From: Oscillospiraceae bacterium
Lineage (GTDB): Bacteria; Bacillota; Clostridia; Oscillospirales; Ruminococcaceae
Direction of reading: 5' to 3'
DNA length: 6,209 bases
NCBI GenBank assembly: GCA_017424665.1
Contig: JAFOYK010000163.1
Span: forward strand, 1 to 6,209
Positions 1 to 6,209 of this stretch are shown here, in pieces. Positions within the stretch are counted from its first letter, which is position 1; each line of letters begins with the position of its first letter. The notes under the pieces are model-generated. The model was not told the DNA's origin, searched no databases, and saw nothing but the letters and a program-made list of their open reading frames with translations. A program made the translations under genes and the position numbers.

Positions 1-2258
1 ACCCGAACAAAGTTAAGGAAATCGCATTTCTTCTTGATGAAGAACCGGTTGTTTCCGAAGAACTTGCCGAACTTGCGAAATATCTTGCGGCAACAACTTT
101 TTGTCCGCTTTTCGAAGCGGTCAAAGCAATGCTTCCGCCCGGGCTTAATTTCAAACCTGTTTATAAATATTTCGCAAACGGCGAATCCGAAAACGAAGAG
201 GAACAGCGGGTTATAAACTGGCTCCGCAAGAAAAAAAGCGGCGCCGAAGGCGAAAACATAAACAAAGCTTTCGGCTTTTCCGATTCTTCTTTCATAGACT
301 CCATGGCGGAAAAAGGACTTCTTAAAAGGGAAGAAGCCACCAGAAGAAAAATCGGAGACGAAACCGAAAAAATGGTCCGTATTTCCGAAAGGGAAGCCGA
401 GCTTAACGCGGAAGAAAAATCCCTTCTTAAAAAACCGACACCCAAGCAAAAAGAAGTTCTCGAATTTCTTTCGGAAGTTGGCTGTGCCTGCGTTAAAGAA
501 ATCGGATATTTCACTTCCGCCGGAAAAGCGGTTTTGGAAACTCTTGAGAAAAAAGGTGTGCTCGAATTTTTCGAACAGGAAACTTTCCGAAGACCTTATA
601 AAGAAAATTTCCGCCGCATAGACCCGGAAAGCATTGTCCTTTCCGAAGAACAGCAAAATGCTTTTGAGGGAATCGCAAAACTTTGCGACGACAAAGCAAA
701 TTCCACGGCTCTTCTTTTCGGAGTTACCGGAAGCGGAAAGACCCAGGTTTTTCTTAAACTTATCCAAAGGGAAATCGAAAAAGGAAAACAGGTCATTCTG
801 ATGGTACCCGAAATTTCCCTTACTCCACAGATGATGACAAAATTCTTCTCCTATTTCGGAGATTTGGTCGCGGTGGTTCATTCGGCACTTTCCGCCGGAG
901 AACGAATCGATGAATGGAAGCGCATAGCAAGCGGAAAAGCAAGAATAATCGTCGGAACCCGTTCCGCGGTTTTTGCTCCGGCAAAAAATCTCGGACTGAT
1001 AATCATGGATGAGGAACAGGAGCAGAGCTATAAATCCGACCGCTCGCCCCGTTTCCACGCAAGAGATGCCGCCTCTTTCCGCTGCAAAAAACTCGAAATT
1101 CCGCTTCTTCTCGCTTCCGCGACCCCTTCCATAGAAACTTTTTATAAAGCCCGGAAAGGGAAAATATCCCTTTTTGAAATGACCGAAAGATATGGCGGCG
1201 CAAAGCTTCCGGAATCGGTCATAGTAGATATGAAAAACGAACTTCTTTCCGGAAGAACCGGCGTTTTAAGCGAAGTTCTTGCGGAAGATATACAGTATAA
1301 CCTCGATAACGGACAGCAGTCCATTCTTCTTATGAACCGCAGAGGATATAACACCATCGCAAGATGCGCCGAATGCGGAACAGTTAAAGAATGTCCCCGC
1401 TGCAACATTCCGTTAATCTATCACCGGGCAAACGGAAGGCTTATGTGCCACTATTGCGGCCACAGCGAACCGGCAACAATAAAATGCGATTCCTGCGGAA
1501 GCGAATACGTTATGTATTCCGGCTGCGGAACCCAAAAAGTCGAGGACGAAATCCGGGCACAGTTCCCGGAAGCAAGAATCCTTCGAATGGATTTAGATAC
1601 CACCATGGCGAAGTTCAGCCACGATAAACATTTTGCCGATTTTGCCGAAGGCAAATACGATATCATGGTCGGAACCCAGATGGTCGCGAAAGGACTTGAT
1701 TTTCCGAACGTAACTCTCGTTGGCGTTCTTGCGGCGGATATGTCGCTTTACGGCGGAGATTACCGAAGCTATGAAAGAACTTTCAGCCTTCTTACCCAGG
1801 TTATCGGAAGATGCGGCCGTTCAAAACTTTCCGGAAGGGCATATATCCAGACCCATTCCCCGGAACACAGCGTAATCGAACGTTCCTGCGCCCAGGATTA
1901 CAGAATGTTCTATGAGGATGAGATAATAAACCGAAAAGTCATGCTCTATCCACCTTTCTGTTCAATGGGTTCGGTGCTCTTTTCCGGAACGAACGAAAAA
2001 CAAACGCGCGAAGCCGCGGCGGCTTTTTCAAAACTTCTTGAAGAAAAAGTTTCCAAAACCGGAATTCCGATAAGGATTCTTGGCCCGACCCCTTCCCATG
2101 TTGCGAAAATCGCGGATAAATGGCGCTGGAAGCTAATTGTAAAATACCGCCCGGATATGGCTTTTTTTGAAACCATGGGCGAAACGCTTAAAGAATTTTC
2201 AAAAAACAAAGATTTTGTAAAAATTGAGGTCATGGCTGACCCATATGATATAAACTGA
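1..2258 (+). CDS. priA: Primosomal protein N' (PriA replication-restart helicase), 5'-truncated by the window edge
   Basis: PriA is a superfamily 2, 3'-to-5' DNA helicase that recognises stalled forks and reloads the replicative helicase. The reading frame is open from base 3 to the TGA at 2256-2258, giving 751 visible residues. The ATG at 129 is internal: the 42 codons before it read as the end of the PriA N-terminal DNA-binding domain, leading into the family motif KAMLPPG. Roughly 50 residues should be missing, judged from the ~800-residue Firmicutes homologues. Counting from base 3, two winged-helix-like stretches lie before residue ~200, Walker A GVTGSGKT is at 240-247 and the Walker B position is DEEQ at 336-339, where most homologues have DEEH. 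Four CxxC pairs (residues 455-498, bases 1365-1496) form the two-zinc module. Motif V (GTQMVAKGLDF) and motif VI (QVIGRCGR, 599-606) follow. All helicase elements are present, so it is probably functional. def follows after 21 bases. Confidence 0.97.
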   Translation, partial: PNKVKEIAFLLDEEPVVSEELAELAKYLAATTFCPLFEAVKAMLPPGLNFKPVYKYFANGESENEEEQRVINWLRKKKSGAEGENINKAFGFSDSSFIDSMAEKGLLKREEATRRKIGDETEKMVRISEREAELNAEEKSLLKKPTPKQKEVLEFLSEVGCACVKEIGYFTSAGKAVLETLEKKGVLEFFEQETFRRPYKENFRRIDPESIVLSEEQQNAFEGIAKLCDDKANSTALLFGVTGSGKTQVFLKLIQREIEKGKQVILMVPEISLTPQMMTKFFSYFGDLVAVVHSALSAGERIDEWKRIASGKARIIVGTRSAVFAPAKNLGLIIMDEEQEQSYKSDRSPRFHARDAASFRCKKLEIPLLLASATPSIETFYKARKGKISLFEMTERYGGAKLPESVIVDMKNELLSGRTGVLSEVLAEDIQYNLDNGQQSILLMNRRGYNTIARCAECGTVKECPRCNIPLIYHRANGRLMCHYCGHSEPATIKCDSCGSEYVMYSGCGTQKVEDEIRAQFPEARILRMDLDTTMAKFSHDKHFADFAEGKYDIMVGTQMVAKGLDFPNVTLVGVLAADMSLYGGDYRSYERTFSLLTQVIGRCGRSKLSGRAYIQTHSPEHSVIERSCAQDYRMFYEDEIINRKVMLYPPFCSMGSVLFSGTNEKQTREAAAAFSKLLEEKVSKTGIPIRILGPTPSHVAKIADKWRWKLIVKYRPDMAFFETMGETLKEFSKNKDFVKIEVMADPYDIN

Positions 2259-2279
2259 CAGGAAAGGTGAAAAAATAAA

Positions 2280-2753
2280 ATGGCACTCAGAACTATTGTT
2301 AAAGACGGCGACCCGATTCTTCGTAAAGTTTGCCGTCCCGTTGAAAAATTTGATGAAAAACTCTGGACTCTCCTTGACGATATGGCGGAAACCATGCACG
2401 AAGCAGACGGCGTCGGAATCGCAGGCCCCCAGGTCGGAATCATGAGAAGAGTTTGCCTTGTTGATTGCTATGATGAAGACGGCGTAATCGAACTTATCAA
2501 CCCCAAAATCGTTGCAACCGCCGGCGAACAGACCGGAAACGAAGGCTGCCTTTCCTTCCCGGGAAAATGGGGAACCGTAACCAGACCCCTTGCAGTAACC
2601 GTTCGCGCACAGAATCGCTTCGGTGAAGAATTTGAAATTTCCGGAAGAGAGCTTAAAGCAAGAGCTTTCTGCCACGAAATCGACCACCTCAACGGAGTTT
2701 GTTTCGTTGACCTTGCAAAAGATATTCAGATTGAAAAAGGTGAGGAAAAATAA
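2280..2753 (+). CDS. def: Peptide deformylase
   Basis: This cytoplasmic metalloenzyme removes the N-formyl group from the starting methionine of nascent proteins at the ribosome exit. It has 157 residues, a normal length for a short bacterial deformylase. All three family motifs are seen: motif 1 GVGIAGPQ at 44-51 (usual form GxGLAAPQ), motif 2 EGCLSFPG at 88-95, and motif 3 HEIDH at 132-136. The expected metal ligands are Cys90, His132 and His136, with Glu133 as catalytic base and Gln51 as oxyanion helper. The start is supported by AAAGGTGA at 2263-2270, nine bases before the ATG. The substitutions in motif 1 (Ile for Leu, Gly for the second Ala) are conservative. The stop TAA shares its last base with the fmt start, so the two genes are probably translationally coupled. 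The metal (iron or zinc) cannot be told from sequence. Confidence 0.97.
   Translation: MALRTIVKDGDPILRKVCRPVEKFDEKLWTLLDDMAETMHEADGVGIAGPQVGIMRRVCLVDCYDEDGVIELINPKIVATAGEQTGNEGCLSFPGKWGTVTRPLAVTVRAQNRFGEEFEISGRELKARAFCHEIDHLNGVCFVDLAKDIQIEKGEEK
2736..2745 (+). promoter_or_regulatory. Shine-Dalgarno site of fmt, embedded in the def coding end
   Basis: AAAGGTGAGG lies inside the last codons of def. Its GGTGA core ends nine bases before the ATG at 2753 but eighteen before the alternative in-frame ATG at 2762. This decides for the upstream start and adds three residues (Met-Lys-Asp) before the second Met. Because the site is within def, ribosomes finishing def could re-initiate here. Confidence 0.75.
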
Positions 2754-3685
2754 TGAAAGATATGAGAATCGTCTTTATGGGAACCCCGGATTTTGCCGCG
2801 GCGATCCTTCAAAGACTTATTGATACCGGAAGAAACGTAGTCGGCGTTTTTTCCCAGCCGGATAAACCCGTTGGCAGAAAACAGATAATCACCCCCACCG
2901 CAACCAAGGTTGTTGCTGTGGAACATAACATCCCCGTTTTCCAGCCCGCAAAACTCCGCGACGGCGAAGCTCTTAAAATCATGCAGGAACTTAAACCCGA
3001 CCTTACCGTTGTTGCCGCTTACGGAAAAATTCTTCCGAAAGATATTCTTGACGTTGCCCCACTCGGAAACGTAAACGTCCACGGAAGCCTTCTTCCGGAA
3101 TACCGCGGCTCCGCTCCCATCCAGTGGTCGGTAATCAACGGCGACAAAGTTACCGGAATCACCACTATGTTTATGGCCGAAGGAATGGATACCGGCGACA
3201 TGATAATGAAATTCGAACTTCCTATCGGAGAAGACGAAACCGCCGGCGAACTTTTCGACAGAATGGCCGAGCTTGGCGCCGAATCCATCGAAAAGACCCT
3301 TGAACTTTTCGATAACGGCGAAGTCAAAGCCGAACCCCAGAACGAGGAAGAAGCAACCTATGCTCCGATGCTCAAAAAAGAAATGGGCGAGATCGATTTC
3401 GGAAAAACCGCCGAAGAGATCCACAACCTTGTCCGCGGACTTAACCCCTGGCCCATGGCTTACACTTTCTTTGACGGAAAATCCGTCAAGATCCACGAAG
3501 CAAAAGCAATCGAAGGTTTTTCCGGCGAAGAGGGAACTCTTCTTGATGAAAAACGTTTTGTTGTCGGAACAAAAAACGGCGCTGTCGAATTCATAACCGT
3601 TCAGCCCGAGGGAAAAAATAAAATGTCCGGCGCGGATTTCATCCGCGGAAGACGCCTTGAAAAAGGAGCCAAATTCGGAAAATAA
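2753..3685 (+). CDS. fmt: Methionyl-tRNA formyltransferase
   Basis: Fmt transfers a formyl group from 10-formyltetrahydrofolate to initiator Met-tRNA in the cytoplasm, producing the fMet-tRNA used to start translation. The 310 residues match the usual length. The N-terminal Rossmann-type domain opens with IVFMGTPDF (6-14) and includes the loop DKPVGRKQ (37-44), equivalent to the tRNA-contacting loop of the E. coli enzyme. The catalytic set is intact: Asn108 and His110 in NVNVHGSLLP, then YRGSAPIQW (117-125), and Asp146 in GMDTGD, matching E. coli Asn106, His108 and Asp144. The C-terminal OB-like domain ends with the expected QPEGKNKMSGADFIRG pattern. The start overlaps the def stop by one base (TAATG). 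The gene ends with two stops in tandem (TAATAA, 3683-3688). It supplies the modification that the neighbouring deformylase removes. Confidence 0.98.
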   Translation: MKDMRIVFMGTPDFAAAILQRLIDTGRNVVGVFSQPDKPVGRKQIITPTATKVVAVEHNIPVFQPAKLRDGEALKIMQELKPDLTVVAAYGKILPKDILDVAPLGNVNVHGSLLPEYRGSAPIQWSVINGDKVTGITTMFMAEGMDTGDMIMKFELPIGEDETAGELFDRMAELGAESIEKTLELFDNGEVKAEPQNEEEATYAPMLKKEMGEIDFGKTAEEIHNLVRGLNPWPMAYTFFDGKSVKIHEAKAIEGFSGEEGTLLDEKRFVVGTKNGAVEFITVQPEGKNKMSGADFIRGRRLEKGAKFGK

Positions 3686-3702
3686 TAAAGAGGTGAACAG
3701 TA

Positions 3703-4395
3703 ATGTTTTACGGTTTTGATATTTATTATTTCATACTGATCCTGCCTGCGCTTCTGTTCGGCCTTTGGGCACAAAGCCAGGTAAACAACAACTTCGCAAA
3801 ATACAGCAAAATCGGAACCATGCGCGGAATGACCGGCGCCCAGGCGGCGGAATATATCCTTCAGCAAAACGGAATTTATGACGTTCAGGTTCGCCATATT
3901 TCCGGACATCTTTCCGATAACTTCAACCCAAGAAACAAAACAATAAATCTTTCCGACAGCGTTTACGGAAGCACTTCCATTGCCGCAATCGGTGTTGCCG
4001 CCCACGAAGCGGGCCATGCCGTTCAGCATGCGGTGAATTATAAACCGATACGTATTCGCGAGATGATAATTCCGGTGACCCAGATAGGTTCCTGGCTCTA
4101 TCTTCCAATCATTCTCATCGGATTTTTCCTTTCTTCCCAATATCTTGTAAACCTTGGAATAATCCTTTTTTCGACCCTTGCGATTTTCCAGCTTGCAACT
4201 CTTCCGGTTGAATTCAACGCTTCCGACAGAGCAATAACCACCCTTGCACAAAGCGGAATTCTTTACGGCGAAGAGATTAACGGAGCGAAAAAAGTTCTTA
4301 AAGCCGCGGCTTTAACTTACGTTGCGGCACTTGTTTCTTCCCTTGCCCAGCTTCTGCGCCTCATCCTTATTTTCGGCGGAAGAAGAAGAGACTGA
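3703..4395 (+). CDS. Membrane zinc metallopeptidase, YugP family
   Basis: This is a predicted integral-membrane metallopeptidase of the YugP / Zn_peptidase_2 family, whose substrate is not established as far as I know. The protein has 230 residues, close to B. subtilis YugP. The zinc motif HEAGH is at 101-105 within AAHEAGHAVQH, and Glu170 in PVEFNASDRA is the likely third ligand, as in gluzincin-like enzymes. Hydrophobic segments lie at about 5-23, 121-143, 146-168 and 201-224, so the active site sits between the first and second membrane segments. The soluble part carries the family pattern TGAQAAEYIL (44-53) and LSDNFNPRNKTINLSD (70-85). The short basic tail (RRRD) fits a cytoplasmic end, but topology is inferred. 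AAAGAGGTGA at 3687-3696, six bases before the ATG, supports the start. It lies 17 bases after fmt and 25 before rsmB, so co-transcription is likely. Confidence 0.93.
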   Translation: MFYGFDIYYFILILPALLFGLWAQSQVNNNFAKYSKIGTMRGMTGAQAAEYILQQNGIYDVQVRHISGHLSDNFNPRNKTINLSDSVYGSTSIAAIGVAAHEAGHAVQHAVNYKPIRIREMIIPVTQIGSWLYLPIILIGFFLSSQYLVNLGIILFSTLAIFQLATLPVEFNASDRAITTLAQSGILYGEEINGAKKVLKAAALTYVAALVSSLAQLLRLILIFGGRRRD

Positions 4396-4422
4396 TTTTT
4401 AAACAAAAGGAGATTTAAAAAT
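4395..4422 (+). promoter_or_regulatory. AT-only inverted repeat with the rsmB Shine-Dalgarno in its loop
   Basis: ATTTTTAAA at 4395-4403 and TTTAAAAAT at 4414-4422 are perfect 9-base inverted repeats separated by ten bases that contain AAAAGGAGA. If folded in the mRNA, the Shine-Dalgarno core AAGGAG (4407-4412) would be exposed in the loop, while the first two bases of the rsmB ATG would be in the stem. The stem has no G-C pair and would be weak. It has no following U-run of the kind a terminator needs. The Shine-Dalgarno itself is strong and well placed, eight bases before the ATG. A regulatory role for the hairpin is only a guess. Confidence 0.4.
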
Positions 4423-5737
4423 GGCCAACACAAGAACACTTGCCGTAAAAGCTCTTTTAAGAGTTAACGAAGGCGGTTTTTCTAATATCGTGCTCGATGC
4501 GCTTCTCACCGGTGCTCAGCTTGAGCACCGCGACAAAGCGTTTATATCCGCGCTTTTCTACGGTGTTCTTGAACGCCGCATAACCATCGATAAAATTCTT
4601 AAAAAATATTCCAGAACCCCTCTTGAAGAGCTTGAACCGGCTGTTCTGGAATGTCTCAGAATCGGTTTTTATCAGCTTATCTATATGAATTCCGTTCCGG
4701 ATATGGCCGCGGCCAACGAAACCGTTGAAGCAGTCAAAGAACTCGGCTGCGCAAAAGCTTCCGGATTTGTTAACGGAATTCTCCGTTCCTTCATCCGCGA
4801 TGGAAAGAAATTTGATTTTTCAAGAATGGATAAAATCGGCCGCCTTTCCGCCGAATATTCCGCACCCATTTGGCTTTGCAAAAAATGGTGCAACGAATAC
4901 GGTGACGAAAAAACCGAAACCGCCCTTCGCGAATCTCTCGGTTCCGTTCCGATTTTCGCAAGGGTCAACACAACCAGAACCACAGCCGAAGAACTCATCG
5001 CTTCTCTTGAAGAAGAAGGCGTAAAAGCGGTTTCGCTTGAAGAAATTCCTGACGCAATAAGAATTCATTCCGCCGCACCCCAGGCAACCAAAGCTTATAA
5101 AAACGGACTTTTCCACGTTCAGGATATTTCCAGCCAGCTTTGCGCGAAAGCAGTCGGCGCCGAAAAAGGCGAAAGAGTTCTCGACGTTTGCTCCGCGCCC
5201 GGCGGAAAAACCTTCACCGTTGCCCAGCTTATGGAAAACGAAGGCGAAATCGTCGCGTGCGATCTTCACCCGAAAAGAGCGGGGCTTGTTAAAAACGGCG
5301 CCGAACGCCTTGGTCTTAAAATCGTTACCGCAAAGGCAAACGACGCAACCGTTTTTGATGAAAATCTCGGAACTTTCGACAGAGTCCTTTGCGACGTTCC
5401 GTGTTCCGGCCTCGGCGTAATCCGCCGCAAACCGGAAATCCGTTTCAAAGACCCTTCCGAAATCGCAACTCTTCCCAAAATCCAGTACAAAATCGCTTCC
5501 ACCACCGCAAAATATCTTAAAGACGGCGGAACGATGATATATTCCACCTGCACTCTTTCCAAAGAAGAAAACGAGCAGGTTGTAAAACGCCTTCTTGAAG
5601 AAGAGGGACTTGTTCCCGCCGAACTTCCGGAGGAACTTAAAAAATATTCCAAAGACGGCTATTCCGTAACCCTTATGCCGGGCGAAATCAATTCCGACGG
5701 TTTCTATTTTGCAAAACTCAGAAAGGAAGTTAAATGA
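4421..5737 (+). CDS. rsmB: 16S rRNA (cytosine-C5)-methyltransferase RsmB
   Basis: RsmB uses S-adenosylmethionine to methylate C5 of a cytosine in 16S rRNA (C967 in E. coli numbering). Its 438 residues match the family. Residues 1 to about 135 form the NusB-like RNA-binding domain, with the typical opening NTRTLAVKALLRV and the later NETVEAVKELG and GFVNGILR patterns. The C-terminal Rossmann methyltransferase carries SAM motif I VLDVCSAPGGKT (253-264), motif IV DVPCSGLG with Cys328, and motif VI STCTLSKEEN with Cys377. By analogy with E. coli RsmB, Cys377 is the nucleophile and Cys328 assists product release. The NusB-like domain separates it from RsmF and other m5C enzymes. The start has a good AAGGAG eight bases upstream. 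fmt and rsmB are neighbours in many bacteria including E. coli; here the peptidase gene sits between them. Its TGA stop overlaps the rlmN start. Confidence 0.97.
   Translation: MANTRTLAVKALLRVNEGGFSNIVLDALLTGAQLEHRDKAFISALFYGVLERRITIDKILKKYSRTPLEELEPAVLECLRIGFYQLIYMNSVPDMAAANETVEAVKELGCAKASGFVNGILRSFIRDGKKFDFSRMDKIGRLSAEYSAPIWLCKKWCNEYGDEKTETALRESLGSVPIFARVNTTRTTAEELIASLEEEGVKAVSLEEIPDAIRIHSAAPQATKAYKNGLFHVQDISSQLCAKAVGAEKGERVLDVCSAPGGKTFTVAQLMENEGEIVACDLHPKRAGLVKNGAERLGLKIVTAKANDATVFDENLGTFDRVLCDVPCSGLGVIRRKPEIRFKDPSEIATLPKIQYKIASTTAKYLKDGGTMIYSTCTLSKEENEQVVKRLLEEEGLVPAELPEELKKYSKDGYSVTLMPGEINSDGFYFAKLRKEVK
5722..5729 (+). promoter_or_regulatory. Shine-Dalgarno site of rlmN within the rsmB 3' end
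   Basis: AAAGGAAG lies in the last codons of rsmB. Its AGGA core is six bases before the ATG at 5734 and nine before the second in-frame ATG at 5737. Both spacings are workable, so the site does not decide between the tandem start codons. Either start overlaps the rsmB stop (by four bases or by one), which suggests translational coupling. Confidence 0.65.
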
Positions 5738-6209
5738 TGAAGGATCTGCGTTCTCTTACATACGAACAGCTCTGTGAAGAAGTTAAAGCCATGGGCCAGC
5801 CTTCTTTCCGCGCAAAACAGATCTATTCCTGGCTTCACGAAAAAAGAGTTACCGATTTTTCCGAAATGACCAACCTTTCCGCCGCTTTGCGCGAAAAGCT
5901 TGCTTCGGAATATTCCCTTGCGAAAGTTACCATCGAAAGAAGACTTGTTTCCAAGCTTGACGGAACGGTTAAGTATCTTTTCCGCCTTGAAGACGGCGAA
6001 CACGTTGAAGGCGTAAGAATGTCCTATAAACGCGGCGGAAGCCTTTGCATTTCCACCCAGTGCGGCTGCAGAATGGGCTGCACCTTCTGCGCTTCGACCC
6101 TTACCGGTCTTTGCAGAAACCTTACTCCTTCCGAAATGCTTTCCGAAGTTTATCTTGCCGCAAAAGACGCGGAAGAACACGGTGAAAAAATCGCTTCCCT
6201 TGTTCTTAT
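5734..6209 (+). CDS. rlmN: 23S rRNA (adenine-C2)-methyltransferase RlmN, 3'-truncated by the window edge
   Basis: RlmN is a radical-SAM enzyme that methylates C2 of A2503 in 23S rRNA, next to the peptidyl-transferase centre, and also A37 of some tRNAs. The frame is open from the ATG at 5734 to the window end, showing 158 residues of an expected ~345. The N-terminal part has the family pattern QPSFRAKQIYSWLHEKRV (22-39) followed by MTNLS (45-49). The radical-SAM cluster motif CxxxCxxC is Cys112, Cys116 and Cys119 in GCRMGCTFCAST, and VEGVRM and YKRGGSLCIS lead into it as expected. An extra Cys110 stands directly before the motif, where Val or Ala is common. The catalytic methyl-carrying cysteine near the C-terminus lies beyond the window. 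ATGATGA gives two possible starts, 5734 or 5737. Cfr-type resistance enzymes share the cluster motif, but the operon position after rsmB favours RlmN. Confidence 0.94.
   Translation, partial: MMKDLRSLTYEQLCEEVKAMGQPSFRAKQIYSWLHEKRVTDFSEMTNLSAALREKLASEYSLAKVTIERRLVSKLDGTVKYLFRLEDGEHVEGVRMSYKRGGSLCISTQCGCRMGCTFCASTLTGLCRNLTPSEMLSEVYLAAKDAEEHGEKIASLVL

Noticed and set aside
34..216. Open frame of 60 codons on the plus strand
   Set aside because: It overlaps priA in another frame, has no family resemblance, and the priA frame is plainly coding across the same bases.
1946..2443. 165-codon minus-strand open frame spanning the priA/def junction
   Set aside because: It covers the ends of two well-supported genes, shows no recognisable domain, and I see no convincing ribosome-binding site for it.
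2762..2764. Alternative fmt start at the second in-frame ATG
   Set aside because: It is eighteen bases from the GGTGA core, too far for efficient initiation, whereas the ATG at 2753 is nine bases away.
1207..3100. Repeated palindrome TTCCGGAA at several places, for example near 1207, 1247, 1829, 1982, 2639 and 3093
   Set aside because: The copies sit inside codons for Ser-Gly, Pro-Glu or Gly-Arg, and follow the preference for TCC, CCG and GGA codons. They have no regular spacing or shared flanks.
2726..3496. 256-codon minus-strand open frame opposite fmt
   Set aside because: It is in exact antisense register with fmt, whose codon bias avoids reverse-strand stops. The product is a composition-biased string rich in Phe and Gly, with no recognisable motif.
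4395..4422. Intrinsic terminator between the peptidase gene and rsmB
   Set aside because: The inverted repeat has no G-C pair, and what follows is the rsmB coding sequence, not a U-run.
1..6209. A novel defence, mobile or RNA-based system
   Set aside because: The strand is filled by six recognisable housekeeping genes with spacers of 25 bases or fewer. No repeat array, integrase, transposase, tRNA or unexplained non-coding stretch is visible.

Overview
This window looks like chromosomal core sequence from a low-to-mid GC Gram-positive bacterium of the class Clostridia. The Oscillospirales or a nearby order is my best guess. The reasons are: the gene order (priA, def, fmt, a YugP-type zinc peptidase, rsmB, rlmN), the strong AAAGGTGA/AAAGGAG Shine-Dalgarno sites, and a GC content of roughly 45% (estimated from a few lines, not computed over the window). 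Codon use is uniform and distinctive: CTT for Leu, TCC for Ser, GGA/GGC for Gly, GAA and AAA. The genus cannot be named from this sequence.

All six genes are on the plus strand and packed head to tail. 1-2258 is the 3' part of priA, whose true start lies left of the window. 2280-2753 is def (peptide deformylase). 2753-3685 is fmt (Met-tRNA formyltransferase), sharing one base with def. 3703-4395 is a membrane zinc metallopeptidase of the YugP family. 4421-5737 is rsmB (16S rRNA m5C methyltransferase). 5734-6209 is the 5' part of rlmN (23S rRNA m2A2503 methyltransferase), overlapping rsmB by four bases and cut by the right edge. No spacer exceeds 25 bases. I see no terminator, promoter, RNA gene, mobile element or CRISPR array. 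The simplest reading is one operon whose promoter lies upstream of the window.

The genes share a translation theme. Fmt formylates the initiator Met-tRNA, Def removes the formyl group from the nascent chain, and RsmB and RlmN methylate 16S and 23S rRNA. PriA restarts stalled replication forks and is a long-known but functionally separate neighbour. The YugP-family peptidase is the only member without an established role.

I did not find a novel multi-gene system. The items most worth a second look are the uncharacterised peptidase inside a translation operon, the DEEQ helicase motif in PriA, an AT-only inverted repeat that places the rsmB ribosome-binding site in a possible hairpin loop, and the overlapping start/stop junctions.
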